From contig JAUUDF010000011.1 in assembly GCA_030826885.1 (NCBI GenBank), positions 1 to 54,326 of the forward strand: DNA of 54,326 nt. Direction: 5' to 3'. Each line of letters begins with the position of its first letter. Within the stretch, counting starts at the first letter, position 1. The stretch is from Sulfurovum sp. (GTDB taxonomy: Bacteria > Campylobacterota > Campylobacteria > Campylobacterales > Sulfurovaceae). Made by a program: the position numbers and the translations under genes. Shown in pieces: positions 43,101 through 51,627 of the stretch. Below the pieces are notes generated by a model. The model saw only the letters and a program-made list of their open reading frames with translations. It was not told where the DNA came from and did not search any database.

Positions 43101-44081
43101 ATGAAAATAGAAGATATCGTCAATCTCACCGAAGGTGTACTGACAAACCAGCCGCAGGTACAGGCCATTGAAGCGGCAACCGTCTACCACTCCAAAGTTG
43201 ACCACGGAGACCTTTTCTTCTCCTCCTCACAGGAAGAGATAGACAAGGCGCTGGAGAACGGTGCCTACGCCATTGTCTATGACAACGACACCATTGTGAA
43301 AAAAGATGACGAGATCGCATGGATCAAGGTCTCGGACATACAGCTTGCTGCCATTAAACTGCTGCGCTATGTCATTTTGAAAAAAGAGGCGAAATTCTAC
43401 TATCTGCTTGAGCATGAGATGAGTTTTTTAAAGATGATCCTCACCCACAAAAGCAATATCTCTTTCATCGCAGACGACTGGAGAAAGGCCTTCGAGCAAA
43501 TACTCAACTCCGACGACATTCTCTTTGTCGGTACCGACAAAGCCCTTATGCAGATGATCAAACCCGACGTGCTGCGACTCAATCGTGAGGTTGAAGGCTA
43601 TGCCATCAGCGACACCCTCTTTAGAACCACCTTCAAGGTGGGCGGTTTTGTCTATCAGGAAAAAGAGGTGGCGCCGTTTCATCTGGAATACCTGCTGCGC
43701 GTGGTCGACTTCTGCAACCGCGAGGAACTTCCCTACTCTGTTGACCGTGTCCGCTACACCAAACACTTTGTACCCGTATTCATCGACGGTAACCTCAATG
43801 CCACCCGGCCGAGCCAGACAGACAAGGTGGTCATTTTCACCGACAATCTGCCGGACATTGAAAAGGCAAGAGAGTATGTCAAACGCTCGACCATGTGGGT
43901 CAAAAGCATTGTCCTCACCCCGCCAAAGACCAAAGTACCCGGCATCGACCGTCCGCACTGGTTTGAAAGTGAGGAGGAGGTCCGTGAAATTCTTAAAAGC
44001 ATCCATTTCAACTATGCTTTCATTTACAACGCAGACAAGAGCATTCTCAATACTATCAAGGAAGAGTACAGTCTCTTTTAG
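43101..44081 (+). CDS. Mur-ligase N-domain-like protein without ATP-binding motif
   Basis: A 326-residue protein from the ATG at 43101 after ATAGGATAAC. The first 110 residues resemble the UDP-sugar-binding N-domain of MurE/MurF: YHSKVDHGDLFF stands where DSRKVKPGDLFV-like sequence is usual, followed by EIDKALENGAYAIVYD. The following region lacks the GTNGKT P-loop, the metal-binding carbamoyl-lysine region and the usual C-domain ending, so it cannot be a normal ligase. The second half has strand-helix repeats (KVVIFTDNLPDIEKAREY, MWVKSIVLTPP) of unknown function. It is coupled to metG and followed by a patatin gene. Possibly a regulator of cell-wall precursors; this is inference. Confidence 0.6.
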   Translation: MKIEDIVNLTEGVLTNQPQVQAIEAATVYHSKVDHGDLFFSSSQEEIDKALENGAYAIVYDNDTIVKKDDEIAWIKVSDIQLAAIKLLRYVILKKEAKFYYLLEHEMSFLKMILTHKSNISFIADDWRKAFEQILNSDDILFVGTDKALMQMIKPDVLRLNREVEGYAISDTLFRTTFKVGGFVYQEKEVAPFHLEYLLRVVDFCNREELPYSVDRVRYTKHFVPVFIDGNLNATRPSQTDKVVIFTDNLPDIEKAREYVKRSTMWVKSIVLTPPKTKVPGIDRPHWFESEEEVREILKSIHFNYAFIYNADKSILNTIKEEYSLF

Positions 44082-44117
44082 TCAGCAGCCGTTTTTTAAT
44101 CCATATAAGGAGCAAAC

Positions 44118-45005
44118 ATGCCTAAAAAGACCGTTTCACTGGTACTTGGCAGCGGCGGTGCCAGAGGACTGGCACATATCGGTGTCATACACTGGCTTGA
44201 AGAGCACGATTTTGTCATCGACTCCATTGCCGGTTCCTCCATGGGTGCGCTTGTCGGCGGTGTCTATGCGGCAGGCAAGCTCGATGAATATGAAAAATGG
44301 GTCAGGGCCATAGACAAACTCGACATCATCGCCCTGCTCGATCTGGCATGGGAGAGCAGTGGACTGATCAAGGGCGACAAGATTATCAATACCCTCATCA
44401 AGCTTGTCGGAGACGTACACATCGAGTCGCTTCCCGTACGCTACACGGCAGTCGCTTCGGACATACAGCGTGAAAAAGAGGTCTGGATAAGCAAAGGCAG
44501 GCTCTTCGATGCCATCCGCGCTTCCATTTCACTGCCGCTCTTTTTTACGCCCGTTACCAAAAACGGCATCACACTCATAGACGGCGGTGTACTCAACCCC
44601 GTCCCCATCGCTCCGACGTTTCATGACAATACCGACCTGACCATCGCCGTGAACCTTGGCGGCAAGGTTGAAGCCGCCTTCGATGAGAAAAAGAAGAGCC
44701 GTACAGAGAAACAAAGCAGCAGGGATGAGGACATCACCACACGCATCAAACACTTCATCCGCAGTATCAAGGCACATACATCGGATGTTGCCGATATCGA
44801 TCTGGATGTTTATGATATTGCCAACCAGGCATTCGATGCCATGCAGGGAACCATTGCCAGAGAGAAACTGGCTGCCTACCCGCCTGATTTCAGCATTGAG
44901 ATACCGCGCAACGCCTGTGGCACACTGGAGTTCGACCGTGCGGAAGAGATGATTGCCCTGGGCTATGCCAGAGCGGAACGTTCACTTCAACCGCTGCTAA
45001 AGTAA
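44118..45005 (+). CDS. Patatin-like phospholipase, RssA type
   Basis: A 295-residue serine lipase of the patatin family. The oxyanion hole GSGGARG is at 11-17, the nucleophile elbow GSSMG at 39-43 (Ser41), and the dyad Asp in LIDGGVLNPVP. The C-terminal helix region with an E/K-rich segment (EKKKSRTEKQSSRDED, about 192-207) is probably exposed. There is no signal peptide, so it acts in the cytoplasm or at the inner membrane face on phospholipids. The ATG at 44118 follows AAGGAGCAAAC. Its stop directly abuts the stop of the convergent repeat protein. Confidence 0.9.
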   Translation: MPKKTVSLVLGSGGARGLAHIGVIHWLEEHDFVIDSIAGSSMGALVGGVYAAGKLDEYEKWVRAIDKLDIIALLDLAWESSGLIKGDKIINTLIKLVGDVHIESLPVRYTAVASDIQREKEVWISKGRLFDAIRASISLPLFFTPVTKNGITLIDGGVLNPVPIAPTFHDNTDLTIAVNLGGKVEAAFDEKKKSRTEKQSSRDEDITTRIKHFIRSIKAHTSDVADIDLDVYDIANQAFDAMQGTIAREKLAAYPPDFSIEIPRNACGTLEFDRAEEMIALGYARAERSLQPLLK

Positions 45006-45833
45006 TTATTTGACCTCTCTGCCGTCCATATACCAGTGCTTCTGGGAGACGGTTTCTCCGTTTTTCAGCACGACTTCATGCTGCTTTTGTCCATTTTTGA
45101 ACCAGACGGTATCTGTTCCGTCGGGAATGCCGTTTTTGAAAAACTGCTCATGTTTTTTCACACCATTGGCATACCAAACCGTTCGCCTTCCTTCAAGCCT
45201 GTTGTGCATATAGGTTTCCTCCAGACTTTTGCTGCCATCTTCAAAATAGTCACAGAAGTACCCCTCTTTGCTGCCTTTGACATACGTTCCTTCGCTGCTG
45301 AGATTTCCGTTACGATGCCATGTCAGGCGTTTGCCGTCGTATTTGCCCTCTTTGAAGTACATCAGCGCACGTTTCTCTCCGGTTTTGTACCACATTTGCA
45401 TTTCCCCGTCACGCTTGCCGTGATGAAACTGAATGAACTTCTTGGGCTGACCGTTGGTATACCAGCTTTTAAACGCTCCCTCTTTCAGCCCTTTGTCATA
45501 GACAACTTCAAGCTTTTTGTGTCCGTTTTTATGCCACTGCACACAATGTCCGTGGCGTACGTTATGATGGTATGCAATCTCTGAGGCTTTTTGCCCGTTT
45601 TCATACCATGTACGCTCCACTCCCTCTATCATCCCGTTTTTGACCGGCTGTTCCTTGAAGCGTTTGCCGCCGGGGTAGACATACTTCACGATACCGTTAA
45701 ACGGTACAGAGGCATTGCGTTCATAAATGAGCCCCTCTTTGGTAAGCGTATTCCAGCTTTTTACCGTATGGCTCTGAGCCCACAGTACCTGAAACGCAAT
45801 ACCCATGCATACAACGATAGCGGTCAATCTCAT
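45006..45833 (-). CDS. Exported MORN-variant repeat protein (YwqK-like)
   Basis: A 275-residue protein with a signal peptide (about 1-19, ending LWAQ) and about ten tandem repeats of 22-24 residues from residue 45 to the end. Each has the form xWYxNGQKxxExxYxxGxxxG, for example TWYENGQKASEIAYHHNVRHG and SWYTNGQPKKFIQFHHGKRDG (parts). These MORN_2-type repeats form an extended beta-hairpin stack and are found in YwqK-type antitoxins and in surface proteins. No toxin gene is adjacent, and export argues for a surface or periplasmic role. Convergent with the patatin gene. Confidence 0.8.
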   Translation of the reverse strand: MRLTAIVVCMGIAFQVLWAQSHTVKSWNTLTKEGLIYERNASVPFNGIVKYVYPGGKRFKEQPVKNGMIEGVERTWYENGQKASEIAYHHNVRHGHCVQWHKNGHKKLEVVYDKGLKEGAFKSWYTNGQPKKFIQFHHGKRDGEMQMWYKTGEKRALMYFKEGKYDGKRLTWHRNGNLSSEGTYVKGSKEGYFCDYFEDGSKSLEETYMHNRLEGRRTVWYANGVKKHEQFFKNGIPDGTDTVWFKNGQKQHEVVLKNGETVSQKHWYMDGREVK

Positions 45834-45950
45834 TTTATTCTCCTGATTCTTTCTATGCCATTTTGAATATTTTTGTAATTGTAGAGTAATTATGTTAATG
45901 AAAAAGTGTTATGATACTCATAAGAAACAGTGGTATCTCTAAAAACTCAA

Positions 45951-46033
45951 TTTTTCAGTCAATACTCTGGCAGTCGCAAACGCAAGCGCCCATTTCATGG
46001 GTTGAGTGCTCCTTTGTCGCATTGACTGAAAAA
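45951..46033. repeat. 83-base element bounded by perfect 13-base inverted repeats
   Basis: TTTTTCAGTCAAT (45951-45963) and its exact reverse complement (46021-46033) enclose 57 bases with a smaller CCCAT/ATGGG hairpin (45989-46000). As RNA it would form a long stem in either direction. It lies between the MORN protein and the small-protein pair and could be a miniature transposon-like element, a terminator pair or a small RNA. Confidence 0.5.
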
Positions 46034-46072
46034 CGTTTTAGAAGTGCCATAATATTATAAATAGGAGTAACC

Positions 46073-46282
46073 ATGACACCACAGGAAAAAGAGTTTGAAG
46101 CCATGAAAGGCGAAATACGCAAAGAGATACGCGCTATTTTCAAAGCAAATATGAAAATATTTGACTGGGACATTCCCGAAAATGACGACAGGGCTTCGGC
46201 GAATCTCATCTTGGAAGCCATGCAGAGTGCACTTGATGAACTCAAATCGGAAGTAGCTTCCGGAAACTATGACAACTATTAA
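46073..46282 (+). CDS. Small acidic helical protein (first of a pair)
   Basis: A 69-residue protein with an excellent ribosome-binding site (AGGAGTAACC). It is predicted fully helical: EKEFEAMKGEIRKEIRAIFK, then a short kink WDIPEND, then a helix ANLILEAMQSALDELKSE. I do not recognise a family. It is followed 9 bases later by another small protein gene. An AT-rich sequence with TATTATAAAT lies just upstream and may be the promoter. Confidence 0.6.
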   Translation: MTPQEKEFEAMKGEIRKEIRAIFKANMKIFDWDIPENDDRASANLILEAMQSALDELKSEVASGNYDNY

Positions 46283-46291
46283 GGAGAAACA

Positions 46292-46498
46292 ATGAGCCAA
46301 AGCAACATGAAACATCTTGAGCGTATCAAAGAGAACATCGACAAATCGACCGAACTGACAGAAGAGGAGAAGAGCAACTCTTTCAAGCACATTGAAGAGT
46401 GGTATGCCGAAGACAAGGCATGGGGCACGTTTATCAATGAACTTGCACAGGTCTCTCCAAAAGTCGAAGCAATTCTTGCTGAACTTGGACTGGTCTGA
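46292..46498 (+). CDS. Small helical protein (second of a pair)
   Basis: A 68-residue soluble protein, helical throughout (HLERIKENIDKSTELTEEEK; SFKHIEEWYAEDKAWGTFIN; PKVEAILAELGLV), with an AAGGAGAAACA ribosome-binding site. It probably forms a two-gene operon with the preceding small gene and may partner it. Not a recognised toxin-antitoxin family: neither protein has an RNase, PIN or DNA-binding signature. Its end is 3 bases from the stop of the convergent peptidase. Confidence 0.6.
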   Translation: MSQSNMKHLERIKENIDKSTELTEEEKSNSFKHIEEWYAEDKAWGTFINELAQVSPKVEAILAELGLV

Positions 46499-46501
46499 CT
46501 A

Positions 46502-47344
46502 TTACGCTTCCACCAGTTCCACTGGATCGATACGGTAGAACGCCTTTAGCTCTGCATAGAGCTCGGGGAAATGGTGTTTGAGGCTGTGGGGTGATTCGAA
46601 AAAGCGTTCGCTCACTACGGCAAAAAACTCCGCTTCATTCGTAGCGGCATAGCTTCCAAGCAGTTTATACTTCCCCCACTCCCTGTTTTTAAGTGCAACC
46701 TTTCTCAGCTTTTTGTAATCGTTGAAGAGTACCCTTGTCCAGCTGTCATACTTGGAGCGTTCAATGGGGGGAACACCGTCAATTGCGCCATCCATAAAGT
46801 CTATTTCATGGGCGAATTCATGTACAATGACATTGTCATGGCGCAGGTGGTAGGCTTCGTATTTGGCATCATGCCAGACAAGTACAACGGTGTCGTTCGC
46901 AGACTGCCCGTCAATGACAAAGTCTTCCTTTGTGTAAATACCGCCATTATCGCGCACCTCTTTCAAAACGACCGGCGTGGGGTAGAGAATAATCGTTTTC
47001 AAATTGTCGTAACAATTTTTTGTCTCAATGTGAAGCAGCAGCAAACAGGCATAAAAAGCGATGACCACCTTCATCTCGTCAGCGACTTCCATTTTGACGC
47101 CCGTAAAATGTTTCGTATGCATAAAACGCAAAATGGAGCGTTCTATTTTCTGTTTGTCCTCACTGCCAAGATGCCTGTAGTGGGGTATTTTCCGAAGTAC
47201 GTTTCTGTAGCGTTCATCGAACGGCATGGCAGCAATTTTTTCAAGAAGCTGTCTCTCTTTTTGCCATATCCACAGCTGCCACGCTAAAAAAAGCAGTGCC
47301 ACTACAGCAAAAAACCCCATAAGCCTGATGTAGTATGCATCCAT
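46502..47344 (-). CDS. M90-family zinc metallopeptidase (MtfA-like), membrane-anchored
   Basis: A 280-residue protein with an N-terminal membrane helix (about 7-27) and a cytoplasmic domain of the MtfA/DUF980 type. The zinc motif is HEFAH at 175-179, followed by EIDFMDG and a downstream glutamate in NEAEFFAV that matches the third ligand. In E. coli MtfA acts with Mlc in sugar-uptake control; here the extra helix suggests a different setting. It starts 6 bases after the ClC channel gene ends on the same strand, so the two are co-transcribed. Confidence 0.88.
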   Translation of the reverse strand: MDAYYIRLMGFFAVVALLFLAWQLWIWQKERQLLEKIAAMPFDERYRNVLRKIPHYRHLGSEDKQKIERSILRFMHTKHFTGVKMEVADEMKVVIAFYACLLLLHIETKNCYDNLKTIILYPTPVVLKEVRDNGGIYTKEDFVIDGQSANDTVVLVWHDAKYEAYHLRHDNVIVHEFAHEIDFMDGAIDGVPPIERSKYDSWTRVLFNDYKKLRKVALKNREWGKYKLLGSYAATNEAEFFAVVSERFFESPHSLKHHFPELYAELKAFYRIDPVELVEA

Positions 47345-47350
47345 TTTCTG

Positions 47351-48667
47351 TCACTTCTTTTCAGTTTGGCTCTGACTGGCCTCTTCTTTGTTCTCAGAAG
47401 CTTTTTCGGGTGATTTGTAGGCTTTTGTCGCATTGCGACGTCTAATGTGAAAATAGATATTGGAAACATACTCTACCAGTACCACGCTGATGCCTGTAGC
47501 AATGACCACATTGTAGTCAAATGTGGTCTCCATGGCAAGTATGACCGCCGTAAGCGGCAATTTCATCAACACACCCATGAAAACCGCCGCACCTATGGCG
47601 GCAAAATAGAACGGCTCAACCGGAAAATGCACCATACTGAAAAGCTCCGCAAAAACATAGCCAATGAGCGCACCAATGCTCATAAGCGGCAGAAATATCC
47701 CACCAACCGCATTGGAGTAGATAGCAACGGTTGTACCGATAATACGCAAAATAATGATACCCAGAATGAAATAGACAGGAATAGTGCGTTCCGTGTTGAT
47801 CAGGTGCATCACCACCTCTTTGCCCGAAAACGCTGCATGCGGTTCAATGAGCAGTACGGTTCCGACCACACTCCCGCCAATGAGGGCAAAAATGTAGTGA
47901 CGGTAGCGGCTGAACTTCTTGAAAAGCTCCAGATCGATCAGATGCAGCAGACGCTGTTTGAGAAAAAGGTAGAAAAAAACAAATGCCGTAATGAAAGGAA
48001 CAAAGAGCAGATTGGCAAAAAGGTACTCATTGTCTATCTTCCGCCCGGTTGAGTGCAGAAAAAGGATCGGGTCGAGAAAATTGATGCTTACTGCAAAAGC
48101 GATTACCGATGCAAGAATGAGATAGCCGATATACTGCTTTATGAACTGATAGGCAATGTTTTCAACGGCAAACGCCATTCCGGTAATGGGAGAGACAAAT
48201 ACAGCCGCAATACCGCTGCTCGCCCCGACACTGATCATCATTTTCACAAGCATTTGTGGCATCTTGAACCATCTGTGTATCTGGTGGGCGATCATCGCCC
48301 CGATACCCGCACTCGGCCCCTCTGTCCCGACGGCAAAACCGGTAGAAAGCGAAAGTGCCGAAGCGATGATTTTCAAAAAAAGCGTTCTTAGCTTCAGTAT
48401 CATCTTGTTGTTTGCGACGGAGTCGGCAATCTCCGAAACACCGTACTCTTTAATGTTTTTATCTTTGCCAATGAGGTAGTTGACTATAAAAATGGCAACC
48501 GTCGGCAGCAGATAAAGGTACCATACAGGCAGTGTAGGAATGGTTTTGAAGGGATCGCCCATAAAAAAGAAGTATGTCAGAAACGTAATGAGGAGTTCAT
48601 ACGCCGTAATGAAAAATCCGCTGATCAGCCCGGTCAATACTGCCGCTATGATCAGTTTTAAAATCAT
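47351..48667 (-). CDS. ClC-type chloride channel or transporter
   Basis: A 438-residue membrane protein with about ten or more helices. The ion-path signature GTEGPSAG (114-121) keeps the gating glutamate (Glu116). The first selectivity motif is degenerate (YGVSEI instead of GSGIP), and GGIFLPLMSIGALIG gives the second. The C-terminal tail (about 415-438) is charged and probably cytoplasmic; there is no CBS domain. The proton glutamate of exchangers cannot be placed with confidence, so channel versus exchanger is open. ATG at 48667; a second start lies further in. It precedes the M90 peptidase. Confidence 0.9.
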   Translation of the reverse strand: MILKLIIAAVLTGLISGFFITAYELLITFLTYFFFMGDPFKTIPTLPVWYLYLLPTVAIFIVNYLIGKDKNIKEYGVSEIADSVANNKMILKLRTLFLKIIASALSLSTGFAVGTEGPSAGIGAMIAHQIHRWFKMPQMLVKMMISVGASSGIAAVFVSPITGMAFAVENIAYQFIKQYIGYLILASVIAFAVSINFLDPILFLHSTGRKIDNEYLFANLLFVPFITAFVFFYLFLKQRLLHLIDLELFKKFSRYRHYIFALIGGSVVGTVLLIEPHAAFSGKEVVMHLINTERTIPVYFILGIIILRIIGTTVAIYSNAVGGIFLPLMSIGALIGYVFAELFSMVHFPVEPFYFAAIGAAVFMGVLMKLPLTAVILAMETTFDYNVVIATGISVVLVEYVSNIYFHIRRRNATKAYKSPEKASENKEEASQSQTEKK

Positions 48668-48778
48668 TACTCTTCCTCATTAGTGAAATTTATTTATTGT
48701 ATCAAAAGAGATTAATAAAAGTGATAAAATACAGAGAAGGAACAGAGAAAAAAACGGTACTGTTACACAGCGGTACCT

Positions 48779-49207
48779 CTATTGATCCAGATAGAGGCTT
48801 TTGCGTATCTGCTCGGCACCCTCAAGGTCATTGAGAAAGGTCTTGACATTCACATAGCCGATATTCTCATACATACTCTTTTCGGTGGCATAGTCGACAA
48901 AAAAGAGTGCGGGGAAAAAGTCCTCCTTGAACTCGGACGGATAAATATCGTCCTTGTCGATGATGAGGGTGACAAAATTCTGAAGCTTTTTTTGCACCAG
49001 ATCGTCACTCAGGGTCTCTTCGACAAGTTTGTGACACCATTGGCAGTGCTCTTTGACAACGACCATTACCAGTATTTTTTTTTCTTTTTTCGCCTTGGCA
49101 ATGGCAGCAGGATAGCTGTCCATCGCCCCTACCTGCCAGGCTTCATCCTTTGCCTCATTGGCGACGAGAAGCGTGCATAAAAGAAGTAACGCTGCCAGAT
49201 AACGCAT
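48779..49207 (-). CDS. Periplasmic thioredoxin-like protein, CQWC type
   Basis: A 142-residue protein with a signal peptide (about 1-17, ending LVANEA) and thioredoxin motif CQWC (about 54-57) after the strand LVMVVVKEH. A cis-proline is in FPALFFVD. It is a paralogue of the CGWC protein at 7982-8398: the order of short motifs (AxxxAK, VVVK, CxWC, E-T-L-x-D) is the same. The differing inner dipeptide suggests a different redox potential. Its ATG overlaps by one base the stop of the EI24 gene upstream, so it may depend on that gene. Confidence 0.82.
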   Translation of the reverse strand: MRYLAALLLLCTLLVANEAKDEAWQVGAMDSYPAAIAKAKKEKKILVMVVVKEHCQWCHKLVEETLSDDLVQKKLQNFVTLIIDKDDIYPSEFKEDFFPALFFVDYATEKSMYENIGYVNVKTFLNDLEGAEQIRKSLYLDQ

Positions 49208-50139
49208 TATTGGACCTCTTGTTGTTCGTTTTTGGTCGATTTAAAATAGTAAAACAGGGCAATGAGACCAAAAAACGGTCCGAAAATGTTGAAGACCGGA
49301 ATAAAATTGAACAACACAGTAATAGTTGTAATGGTCCATATGGCAGCAGTGTGCTGCTTTTTGAGTGTTTTGTCCACCTTTTCATGGGTCAGGGCAAGTG
49401 CATCGTAACTGATGGTATCTTTTGTCAACCAGACCCAGAGTGCAATCTGCACAAAGATGTTCAAAATCGGTACAAAAAGCAGCGGAAACGCCATTATGGA
49501 GAGTCCAATGAAGATCAGGGTATCTTTCAGTGTATAGCCCAGTGTTTTAAACATGGTGTCTCTGGTAACATCATCTTCTGCAAATTCACGTATTTCAATA
49601 TCTTCGATGACAGGTTCGCTGACAAGGCTGGCAACAAAGAGCATACTGACAACGATGGCATTGTAAATAATGTAAAAACCTATGAGAAAGGCGATACCCT
49701 TCTCTACCGTTTCAAACGGAAGCCATGTCAACAGTTTGAGAAACTGTGCATAGATGTAGTCACCTTTGAAGAACCAAACAACGCCCCACAAAAGCGCGGA
49801 GCCTACAAACACCAACAGTGAAAAGATGGAATATTTTTCTTTGGAAACACTGCGCAAAAGAAGGTTGCCAAAGAAGGCATAGACCAGTGCAAATGTCACC
49901 AGCGTCAGCTGAAACCACAGGAAAGTAGAGAGCATCCATGCACCGTTGGACCGTACCATGGAAAAGGGTACCAGTTCGATGATCTTCACACTCAGTGCTA
50001 CCAGTGTGTCCCACATTAGATACCCCAGACCGATCCAGGCCAATGTTACCATTACACCGCCAAGTACGATATATTTCATCGTATGCCATGTCAAAATCTC
50101 TTTAAATCCAAATAGAATTGCCTTGGAGATATTCCCCAT
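49207..50139 (-). CDS. EI24 domain membrane protein
   Basis: A 310-residue protein with about six membrane helices and the EI24/CysZ-type pattern: an N-terminal GFKEILTW, a mid-protein helix pair, and a cytoplasmic segment EPVIEDIEIREF. A re-entrant-looking region follows with FPLLFVPILNIFVQIALWVWLTK cut by prolines, where related sulfate transporters CysZ have a conserved proline-rich pair. Function here is not established; sulfate or other anion transport is a possibility. ATG at 50139 with GGAGCATG upstream. Followed by the CQWC thioredoxin gene with a one-base overlap. Confidence 0.82.
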   Translation of the reverse strand: MGNISKAILFGFKEILTWHTMKYIVLGGVMVTLAWIGLGYLMWDTLVALSVKIIELVPFSMVRSNGAWMLSTFLWFQLTLVTFALVYAFFGNLLLRSVSKEKYSIFSLLVFVGSALLWGVVWFFKGDYIYAQFLKLLTWLPFETVEKGIAFLIGFYIIYNAIVVSMLFVASLVSEPVIEDIEIREFAEDDVTRDTMFKTLGYTLKDTLIFIGLSIMAFPLLFVPILNIFVQIALWVWLTKDTISYDALALTHEKVDKTLKKQHTAAIWTITTITVLFNFIPVFNIFGPFFGLIALFYYFKSTKNEQQEVQ

Positions 50140-50215
50140 ACATGCTCCTTTAACGGGTAGCTCCCGTTTATCTAATTTTATCCTCTATAATTGAAAATAG
50201 ACTTTATCACTGCGG

Positions 50216-50779
50216 TTACTTGCCCTTATTCTCGTTACCCATCCACCTGTCAAAGAGTTTTGCCCCTGTCAGCAGTGCCAGACCGTCAAAGAAGAGGCTG
50301 AAACCTACCAGCAGTCCAATGAGAAGGATAGATGTATGCGGCCAGCCTATAACGAAGATCAGTGCCATAACAAGAGAGAGTACTGCATTGACAATCCAGA
50401 TGCCCCACCCTTTATTGGGGTAGAAGGAGGTCGCCAAGGTAAAACTGCTGAATGAATCCATAAAGAAGTAGATGGAAAAAAGAAGCCCCAGTGTCGCGAT
50501 ACCTCCTATTGGCGAGAGCAGCATATAGGTACCTACCCCCAGAAAGATCAGCGCCTTCAGCCAGCCTTTCCAGTCGGATGCATCCGTTTTATAGGTAAAA
50601 TAGCCTACGGTAAAGCCGCTAAAAAGCAGCATCCACGCTACAAACGCCACGGTTGTCAGCGATGCGAAAACCGGGAACATCGCTCCCAAAAATCCAATGA
50701 CCATCAATACAATACCAACCGTTTTGGCATGTTTTTTAAATATTTCAAGCTCTTCAATCTCTTTGGGGTACTTCCACAT
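50216..50779 (-). CDS. HdeD/DUF308 family membrane protein
   Basis: A 187-residue protein from the ATG at 50777-50779 after AAAGGATTGA; a start 54 bases upstream lacks a ribosome-binding site. Six membrane helices are arranged as pairs, with charged N- and C-ends. The LLIGLLVGFSLFFDGLALL-type final helices and a central GGIATLGLLFSIYF match HdeD-like proteins. E. coli HdeD acts in acid resistance at high cell density; no acid-stress neighbours are present here. The next gene upstream is divergent. Confidence 0.82.
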   Translation of the reverse strand: MWKYPKEIEELEIFKKHAKTVGIVLMVIGFLGAMFPVFASLTTVAFVAWMLLFSGFTVGYFTYKTDASDWKGWLKALIFLGVGTYMLLSPIGGIATLGLLFSIYFFMDSFSSFTLATSFYPNKGWGIWIVNAVLSLVMALIFVIGWPHTSILLIGLLVGFSLFFDGLALLTGAKLFDRWMGNENKGK

Positions 50780-50870
50780 TTTCAATCCTTTGAACAAAAT
50801 TTCCACATGATAGTATAATTTGGTTAACTGCAATGCTACCTAACGTACATTTTGGTTGTCCATTTTAGGG

Positions 50871-50876
50871 TACAAT
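50871..50876 (+). promoter_or_regulatory. -10 box (TACAAT) for the coiled-coil protein gene
   Basis: TACAAT lies 31 bases before the ATG at 50907, with AAAAAGGA as ribosome-binding site. The opposite-strand HdeD gene has TATACT near 50812-50817 in the same spacer. Confidence 0.45.
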
Positions 50877-50906
50877 ACAACCATATCAACACAAAAAGGA
50901 TTACAC

Positions 50907-51134
50907 ATGATGGATTTTCTCAAAAAAGCAATGGACTGGGCACTGGAAAAAGAGGCAGAAGCTGCCAAGGGGTGTCACGCAAGTCCGGAAGATATTGACA
51001 AACAGATCAAAATGATCGAAGAGAAACGAGAAGCACTTAAGAAAAAGTATGAAGAGGAAGATGCCGAATTTGCGCACATTCTCTCCAAACTGCATCTGAT
51101 CAAAGCAGAGAGCCTTAAGTGTCATACTAAATAA
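50907..51134 (+). CDS. Small coiled-coil protein
   Basis: A 75-residue soluble protein from the ATG at 50907 (or 50910). A first helix (MMDFLKKAMDWALEKEAEAA) with a CH motif (GCH) is followed by a charged coiled coil (IDKQIKMIEEKREALKKKYE). The last part ends in LKCHTK. Two CH pairs, one at each side of the coiled coil, could bind metal but this is unproven. Not a recognised family. It is transcribed away from the HdeD-like gene. Confidence 0.6.
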   Translation: MMDFLKKAMDWALEKEAEAAKGCHASPEDIDKQIKMIEEKREALKKKYEEEDAEFAHILSKLHLIKAESLKCHTK

Positions 51135-51267
51135 TATTACTTGTGTACGGGGATACCTTTTCCCGCTTGCATACGAATATATTATATGACAATTTGACAT
51201 ATTTCCTACACTCCCCTTTCTTTTCCCCTATACTGCCACATATTACAATCCCTGAAAGGATACGCTT

Positions 51268-51606
51268 ATGGACGGTTTTATGGAAGTCGACTACACCATT
51301 ATGTGCAAAAACGATGTACGCATTGAACTCACCCTGCATGCACTGCTGCAAAATGAAAAGGTACTGCGTGCGATAAAGGGTGAATTTGCCAAAGGAGTAA
51401 GGAACATCGAGGCAGTCGCAAAAGAGAATACCCCTATTCTCCTGCAGACACAAAAAGAGGTCTACACCTTTAGAGCAAGCAAGAACGATTTTGCCGATCT
51501 GCTTGAACTTGCAGAAGAGGATGCCAGAACACACAAACGCCTCAAAAAAGAGTGTGAAGGTGTAGAACTGGTCGATATTCGAACAGTAGAGCAGATTGCA
51601 GGTTAA
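51268..51606 (+). CDS. Uncharacterised small soluble protein
   Basis: A 112-residue protein with an AAAGGATACGCTT ribosome-binding site and TATACT at 51229-51234. Beta strands (MEVDYTIMCKNDVRIELTL, then PILLQTQKEVYTFRA) flank a helix (EKVLRAIKGEFAKG), and a C-terminal helix (DLLELAEEDARTHKRLKKE) and strand follow. I do not recognise a family. It lies 21 bases before the helicase start on the same strand; the helicase appears to have its own -10 box there. Confidence 0.6.
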   Translation: MDGFMEVDYTIMCKNDVRIELTLHALLQNEKVLRAIKGEFAKGVRNIEAVAKENTPILLQTQKEVYTFRASKNDFADLLELAEEDARTHKRLKKECEGVELVDIRTVEQIAG

Positions 51607-51616
51607 CAATTTTGGC

Positions 51617-51622
51617 TATAAT
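51617..51622 (+). promoter_or_regulatory. -10 box (TATAAT, extended) at the helicase start
   Basis: TTTTGGCTATAAT ends 5 bases before the ATG at 51628. Transcription would start at about 51629, giving a leaderless or nearly leaderless message. No Shine-Dalgarno sequence is present. Confidence 0.55.
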
Positions 51623-51627
51623 TGCCT

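Noticed and set aside
45950-46040. Short minus-strand peptide (19 codons, MKWALAFA...) preceded by AGGAG
   Set aside because: Spacing from AGGAG to ATG is 10 bases, and the sequence overlaps the inverted-repeat element; insufficient to call a gene.
46073-46498. Toxin-antitoxin pair
   Set aside because: Small size and tandem layout fit, but neither protein shows toxin or DNA-binding signatures, so the label would be a guess.
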